DNA from: Solirubrobacterales bacterium | GTDB lineage: Bacteria > Actinomycetota > Thermoleophilia > Solirubrobacterales > Solirubrobacteraceae | Length of the DNA: 10,887 bases | Direction: 5' to 3' | Assembly: GCA_025964075.1 (NCBI GenBank) | Contig: JAOPZQ010000358.1 | Span: forward strand, 1-10,887 | Part shown: positions 7,614 to 10,887 of the stretch, in pieces | Numbering within the stretch: the stretch's first letter is position 1 | Layout: the number at the start of each line of letters is the position of its first letter | Position numbers and translations under genes: made by a program | Notes under the pieces: generated by a model | Seen by the model: only the letters and a program-made list of their open reading frames with translations | Database searches by the model: none | What the model was told of the DNA's origin: nothing

Positions 7614-9023
7614 ATGGGCGCGAAGCCGCCTCGCCCCGCCGCGATCGCCACCGCGATCCTGTTCACGCTCTCGTGCTTCGGGCTGATCCTGTTCGTGTGG
7701 GTCGCGTTCGGCGGCCCGGTGCCGCTGCAACCCCAGAAGTACCGCTTCCACGCGATCTTCGCCAACGCGAGTCAGCTGCTGCCGAACGCCGACGTGCGGA
7801 TCGCCGGCGTCAACGTGGGGAAGGTGGTGCAGGTGAAGCAGGCGGGCGAGCGGACCGACGCGACGATCGAGCTCGAGCGCAAGTTCGCGCCGATCCGCCG
7901 GGACGCCCACGCCATCCTGCGCCAGAAGACCCTGCTCGGCGAGACCTTCGTGGCCGTGACGCCGGGGAGCAGGACGGCGAAGCCGCTGAGGGACGGGGGC
8001 ATCCTCGCGCCGGCGAACGTCGCCCGGACGCAGGGCGTGGATGATGTCCTGGGGTCCTTCGACGAGCCCACGCGCAAGGCGTTCACGACGTTCCTGGGCG
8101 AGCTGTCGGTCGGCTTCGCGAACCGCGGACCGGACCTCAACAACGCGATCGGCAACGCCGGGCCCGCGGTCGACGACCTGAGCCGCATCGTCACGGTGCT
8201 CGACCACCAGCGCGGCGACGTCAGGCGCCTGGTCAGCCAGGCCGGGGCGGTGCTCGACGGCGTCGGTCAGCGCCAGGCCGACCTCTCGAGCCTGATCAGC
8301 GCGGGCAACCAGGTCTTCACCACGACCGCGTCGCGCAACACCGCGGTGACGCACACCGTCCGCGCGCTCCCGGCGCTGCTCGCCGAGTTGCGCGCCTCGC
8401 TCGCCGCGCTCGACACCACCGCCGGCGAGGCCGGGCCGGTGATTCGGGCGCTGAAGCCGGCGGCGCCGCTGATCCGGCCGGCTTTGGTGGCGCTGCCCAA
8501 GCTCGCCGGCCAGCTCGAGGGGGCGTTCCGCGACCTCCTGCCCCTGGGGCCGCTCGCGCGCAAAGCGATCCCAGCGCTGAACAAGGTCATCAGGGTCGCG
8601 GCGCCCCTCGGCAAGGCGCTCGACACGGCCGCGGCGGACGCGAACCCGACGGTGAAGCTGATCGGCACCTACACGAACGAGGGCGTCGCCGGGTTCGCGA
8701 ATCTCGCGGCCTCGCTTCAGGCGACGACGACGAACCCCGACGGCACGAAGCAGCACTATCTGCGCGCGCTGATCCCGTTGACGAACGAGAGCCTCTACGG
8801 CCAGAGCGCCCGGCTCGGCTCGAACCGCCACAACGCCTACCCGGCGCCCGGGGCGCTGAACGACCTGCTCGGCGGCGGGTTCAAGGCCCTCGACTGCAAC
8901 AACCAGGGCAAGGCGAACACGATCCCGCCGCTGCTCGGGACGCCGCCGCCGTGCGTCGTGCAGTCGCCGTGGACGTTCCAGGGCAAGACGGCGACGTTCC
9001 CACAGGTGCAGCGCGAGCCCTAG
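7614..9023 (+). CDS. MCE/MlaD-family protein, sixth of six (mceF position)
   Basis: A 469-residue Mce subunit and the last gene of the operon. The ATG at 7614 must be the start or very close to it, because TAG precedes it directly in frame. Residues 11-31 form the anchor. C21 sits inside this helix but lacks a proper lipobox (context FTLSC, with a further hydrophobic run), so lipidation is unlikely. The MCE domain covers about 43-118, with core RIAGVNVGKVVQV (62-74), and a helical region spans about 145-340. The C-terminal domain has KQHYLRALIPLTNESLYG (379-396), then NRHNAYPAPGALNDL (404-418), blocks recurring in one Mce class, and the pair C428/C447. This is the only mce gene here separated from its neighbour (14 nt) rather than overlapping it. 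It completes the set of six needed for a heterohexamer. No clear terminator follows. Confidence 0.93.
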   Translation: MGAKPPRPAAIATAILFTLSCFGLILFVWVAFGGPVPLQPQKYRFHAIFANASQLLPNADVRIAGVNVGKVVQVKQAGERTDATIELERKFAPIRRDAHAILRQKTLLGETFVAVTPGSRTAKPLRDGGILAPANVARTQGVDDVLGSFDEPTRKAFTTFLGELSVGFANRGPDLNNAIGNAGPAVDDLSRIVTVLDHQRGDVRRLVSQAGAVLDGVGQRQADLSSLISAGNQVFTTTASRNTAVTHTVRALPALLAELRASLAALDTTAGEAGPVIRALKPAAPLIRPALVALPKLAGQLEGAFRDLLPLGPLARKAIPALNKVIRVAAPLGKALDTAAADANPTVKLIGTYTNEGVAGFANLAASLQATTTNPDGTKQHYLRALIPLTNESLYGQSARLGSNRHNAYPAPGALNDLLGGGFKALDCNNQGKANTIPPLLGTPPPCVVQSPWTFQGKTATFPQVQREP

Positions 9024-9057
9024 CGGGACGTCGCCGATCGTGATTTCGACGCTCGTG

Positions 9058-9063
9058 TAGCCT
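9058..9063 (+). promoter_or_regulatory. Possible -10 element for a leaderless PhoD-like mRNA
   Basis: TAGCCT lies 5 nt before the ATG at 9069. A sigma70-type TAnnnT hexamer this close would start transcription at or next to the start codon, giving a leaderless message, which is common in actinobacteria. No ribosome binding site precedes ATG 9069, which agrees. I see no convincing -35 at the right distance. The 45-nt gap 9024-9068 holds nothing else I can name. Confidence 0.45.
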
Positions 9064-9068
9064 GCCGC

Positions 9069-10658
9069 ATGCGGAGGGCGTCGGGAAAAGGGTCTGTTGT
9101 GATCGCCAGGGCCGTTTCGCTCGTCGTGGTCGCGCTCGCCGGCGCGGCGCTTGCCGTCCCCGCTTCCTCCGCCGCTGCCGGGTTCACGCTCGGCGTGGCC
9201 GCCGGCGACGTGAGCGCGAGCTCCGCCGTGCTCTGGGCCCACGCGGGCCGCACGGGAGCCGTCACGGTCGAGGTGGCGAGCGATCGGCGCTTCCGCCACG
9301 TCGCCGCGCGGGCCCGCACGCGGGCGGCGCGGAGCCACGACCTCACGGTCCGGGCCGTCGTCCGGAGGCTGCCGGCCGGGCGGCCGTACTTCTACCGGTG
9401 GCGGCAGGGGAGCGCGACGAGCCCGGTCGGCCGGTTCCGCACCGCGCCGGGTCCGAAGCAATCGCGCACGGTCCGCTTCGCCTGGAGTGGGGACGCCGAC
9501 GCCCAGAAGGCGCCCGGAGCGACCGCGCTTCCCTACAACGACTTCGGCGCCTACGCGCGGATGGCCGCCCAGGGCAACGACTTCAACGTGAACCTCGGGG
9601 ACACGATCTACTCGGACTCCGAGGTCGCGGGCGCCGGCACGCTCGCCGCGACCGTCGCGCAGAAGTGGGCCAAGTACCGCCAGAACCTCGCGGTCGGCAA
9701 TTTGCAGCGCCTGCGAGACGCGGCGGGGCTCTACTCGCAGTGGGACGACCACGAGTTCGTCAACGACTTCACGAAGGCGGAGAACGGCGCCGCGATCTAC
9801 GGGGCCGGGGTCCGCGCCTTCGGCGACTACGCGCCGGTGACCTACACCAAGCGCGACGGCCTGTACCGCTCGTTCCGCTGGGGGCGGAACCTCGAGGTCT
9901 TCCTGCCCGACGAGCGCTCCTTCCGCAGCGCCAAGGCCTCGGCGAACCACGCGTGCGACAACCCGCAGACCCATCAGCCCGACCTCGCCCCGACGGGACC
10001 GCCCGCGACGCGGGCGCTGTTCGCGGTGGCGTCTCCGTCGCTCAAGCAGCCCGTGTCCGCAGCGTGCCTCGCTGCGATCGACGACCCGAGCCGGACGATG
10101 CTGGGCGCGCGGCAGTACGCCCGCTTCACGTCTGCGCTGCAGCACTCGACGGCGCGGTGGAAGGTCGTGCTGAACGAGGTGCCGATCCAGCAGTTCTATG
10201 CGCTGCCCTACGACCGGTGGGAGGGGTACGCGGCCGAGCGCACCCGCCTCCTGCAGTTCATCGCCGCCCCTGCGGTGAAGAACGTCGTGTTCCTGACGAC
10301 GGATACGCACGCGAACTTCGTCGGGCCGGTGCGGCTGCAGACGCTGGAGGCCGGCGGCCCCAAGGACACCGGCATGACCGAGGTGGTGACCGGTCCCGTG
10401 GCGACGAAGACGTTCTCGCGCGAGATCGACGACACGCTGGGCTCCCCGGGCTCCGGCGACCTCATCACCCGGGCGTTCCTGAAGCCGGCGCCGCCCGCGG
10501 GCATCGGCATGACCTGCGCGAACCCGAACGTCTACTCGTTCGGTGAGGTGACAGTCACCGCGAAGACGCTGAAGATCGACCTGCGCGACCTGACGGGCGC
10601 GCCGATCAAGGACATCGACGGCGGCGCCTGCGGGCCGTTCACGCTGCAGGCGAAGTGA
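9069..10658 (+). CDS. Secreted PhoD-like metallophosphoesterase (alkaline phosphatase D family)
   Basis: A 529-residue exported phosphatase or phosphodiesterase. Residues about 11-37 are a Sec-type signal peptide (hydrophobic core, small residues at the end); there is no proper twin-arginine motif. Residues 38-127 fit the PhoD N-terminal beta domain (GVAAGDVSASSAVLW). The catalytic domain shows the family motifs in order: SGD (140-142), LGDTIYSD (176-183), WDDHEF with a nearby N (225-232), PDERSFR (280-286), LGxxQ (345-349), NEVP (369-372), YDRWEGY (381-387) and TDTH (411-414). In Bacillus subtilis PhoD a cysteine that binds iron lies at the place of G141, so the metal site probably differs. 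Four cysteines (296, 333, 483, 521) could form two disulfides. The start at ATG 9069 fits a leaderless message; GTG 9099, with AAGGG before it, is an alternative that keeps the signal peptide. Substrate is unknown: phosphomonoesters, phosphodiesters or phospholipids are all possible. Confidence 0.88.
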   Translation: MRRASGKGSVVIARAVSLVVVALAGAALAVPASSAAAGFTLGVAAGDVSASSAVLWAHAGRTGAVTVEVASDRRFRHVAARARTRAARSHDLTVRAVVRRLPAGRPYFYRWRQGSATSPVGRFRTAPGPKQSRTVRFAWSGDADAQKAPGATALPYNDFGAYARMAAQGNDFNVNLGDTIYSDSEVAGAGTLAATVAQKWAKYRQNLAVGNLQRLRDAAGLYSQWDDHEFVNDFTKAENGAAIYGAGVRAFGDYAPVTYTKRDGLYRSFRWGRNLEVFLPDERSFRSAKASANHACDNPQTHQPDLAPTGPPATRALFAVASPSLKQPVSAACLAAIDDPSRTMLGARQYARFTSALQHSTARWKVVLNEVPIQQFYALPYDRWEGYAAERTRLLQFIAAPAVKNVVFLTTDTHANFVGPVRLQTLEAGGPKDTGMTEVVTGPVATKTFSREIDDTLGSPGSGDLITRAFLKPAPPAGIGMTCANPNVYSFGEVTVTAKTLKIDLRDLTGAPIKDIDGGACGPFTLQAK

Positions 10659-10661
10659 GCG

Positions 10662-10887
10662 TCAGGCCCCCCGGGCCCAGGCACCCGCGCCGCTGAGGGG
10701 CCGCCCGATCAGCCAGTGGTGGCCGAACGGATCGGCGAGCCGCCCCTGGCGCAGGCCGTAGGGCTGGTCGGCGACGGGGCGACCCCGGTCGCGCCGGCGG
10801 CGACCGTCCGCGCCGCGAGTTCGTCGGGATCGCCGGTCGCCCCGAACGCCCGCGCGTAGAACTCGATGGCGGCGGGCGCTGGCGTCC
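10662..10887 (-). pseudogene. VOC/PhnB-like (glyoxalase-fold) gene remnant, deleted and frameshifted
   Basis: On the - strand, the frame entering at the window edge reads PAPAAIEFYARAFGAT (10882-10835), the N-terminal signature of PhnB-like VOC proteins. The same frame then reads GDPDELAARTVAAGAT, which resembles the family's later D-x-D-x...A-x-x-A-G-A-T segment. The roughly 60 residues normally between the two blocks are missing. After a run of four G (10786-10783) the similarity moves to another frame: RPVADQPYGLRQGRLADP and FGHHWLIGRPL, the C-terminal VOC signature, ending at TGA (10664-10662). The gene thus shows an internal deletion and a frameshift. The original start is beyond the window. 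It converges on the PhoD-like gene with 3 nt between the two stops. VOC proteins bind metals and act as dioxygenases, lyases or resistance proteins; the ancestral function cannot be told. A sequencing error in the G run could explain the frameshift but not the deletion. Confidence 0.72.

Noticed and set aside
7668..7676. C21 of the sixth Mce protein as a lipoprotein cysteine
   Set aside because: The residues before it (FTLS) do not fit the lipobox at the -3 position, and the hydrophobic helix continues for about ten residues past it.
9029..9051. Possible hairpin CGTCG...CGACG after the last mce gene as a terminator
   Set aside because: The stem is only 5 bp with a 13-nt loop, has no T run after it, and runs into the probable promoter of the next gene.
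9072..9077. Arg-Arg at residues 2-3 of the PhoD-like protein as a twin-arginine export signal
   Set aside because: The context RRASGKG lacks the S-R-R-x-F-L-K pattern and sits far from the hydrophobic core. A Sec signal fits better, although B. subtilis PhoD itself uses Tat.
7419..10310. Very long open frame of 963 codons on the - strand, and other long antisense frames under the mce genes
   Set aside because: They lie opposite genes with clear family motifs, are rich in Arg/Gly/Ala/Glu as expected from antisense of GC-rich codons, and show no recognisable domain.
10666..10702. GGCCCC...GGGGCC inverted repeat after the PhoD-like gene
   Set aside because: The 6-bp stem has a loop of about 25 nt in a very GC-rich stretch, no T run follows, and it lies in the tail of the VOC remnant. 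Such repeats are expected by chance here.
1..10887. CRISPR array, tRNA or rRNA genes, insertion sequence, phage or defence genes
   Set aside because: I found no direct-repeat/spacer pattern, no tRNA-like cloverleaf, no transposase or integrase motif, and almost no non-coding space to hold them.

Overview
This is a strongly GC-rich window with G or C at most third codon positions, GTG starts mixed with ATG, and tightly overlapping genes. It comes from a high-GC actinobacterium. The Mce operon form and a start codon sitting just behind a TAGCCT element fit Thermoleophilia (Solirubrobacterales) best, but this placement is inference.

Bases 1-9023 are the downstream part of an Mce (mammalian cell entry) lipid-transport operon on the + strand. 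It opens with the 3' part of a YrbE/MlaE permease gene (1-456). Six consecutive MCE/MlaD-family genes follow (464-1807, 1804-3276, 3276-4721, 4718-6283, 6283-7599, 7614-9023). This matches the classical actinobacterial order yrbEA-yrbEB-mceA-mceB-mceC-mceD-mceE-mceF, with the first permease gene presumably upstream of the window. Four of the five mce-to-mce junctions overlap by 1-4 nt, so translation is probably coupled. Each protein has an N-terminal membrane anchor, one MCE domain, a long alpha-helical region and a paralogue-specific tail. By analogy with known Mce1 and Mla complexes, the six should form one heterohexameric tube on the permease/ATPase and carry lipid across the envelope. The substrate cannot be read from the sequence.

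Bases 9024-9068 are a short gap holding a probable -10 element. It serves a separate gene (9069-10658) for a secreted PhoD-like metallophosphoesterase, which lacks the cysteine iron ligand known from Bacillus subtilis PhoD.

Bases 10662-10887, on the - strand and convergent, are the remains of a VOC/PhnB-like (glyoxalase-fold) gene. It appears to have lost its middle and changed frame.

The main points of interest are a cysteine pair in the C-terminal region of all six Mce proteins, an extra pair inside the MCE domain of the second, a Pro/Thr tail with a repeated helix on the second, a basic tail on the fourth, a fossil-like start at the fifth/sixth junction, and the broken VOC gene. I see no wholly new system: the window is mostly a well-known transporter type with unusual details.
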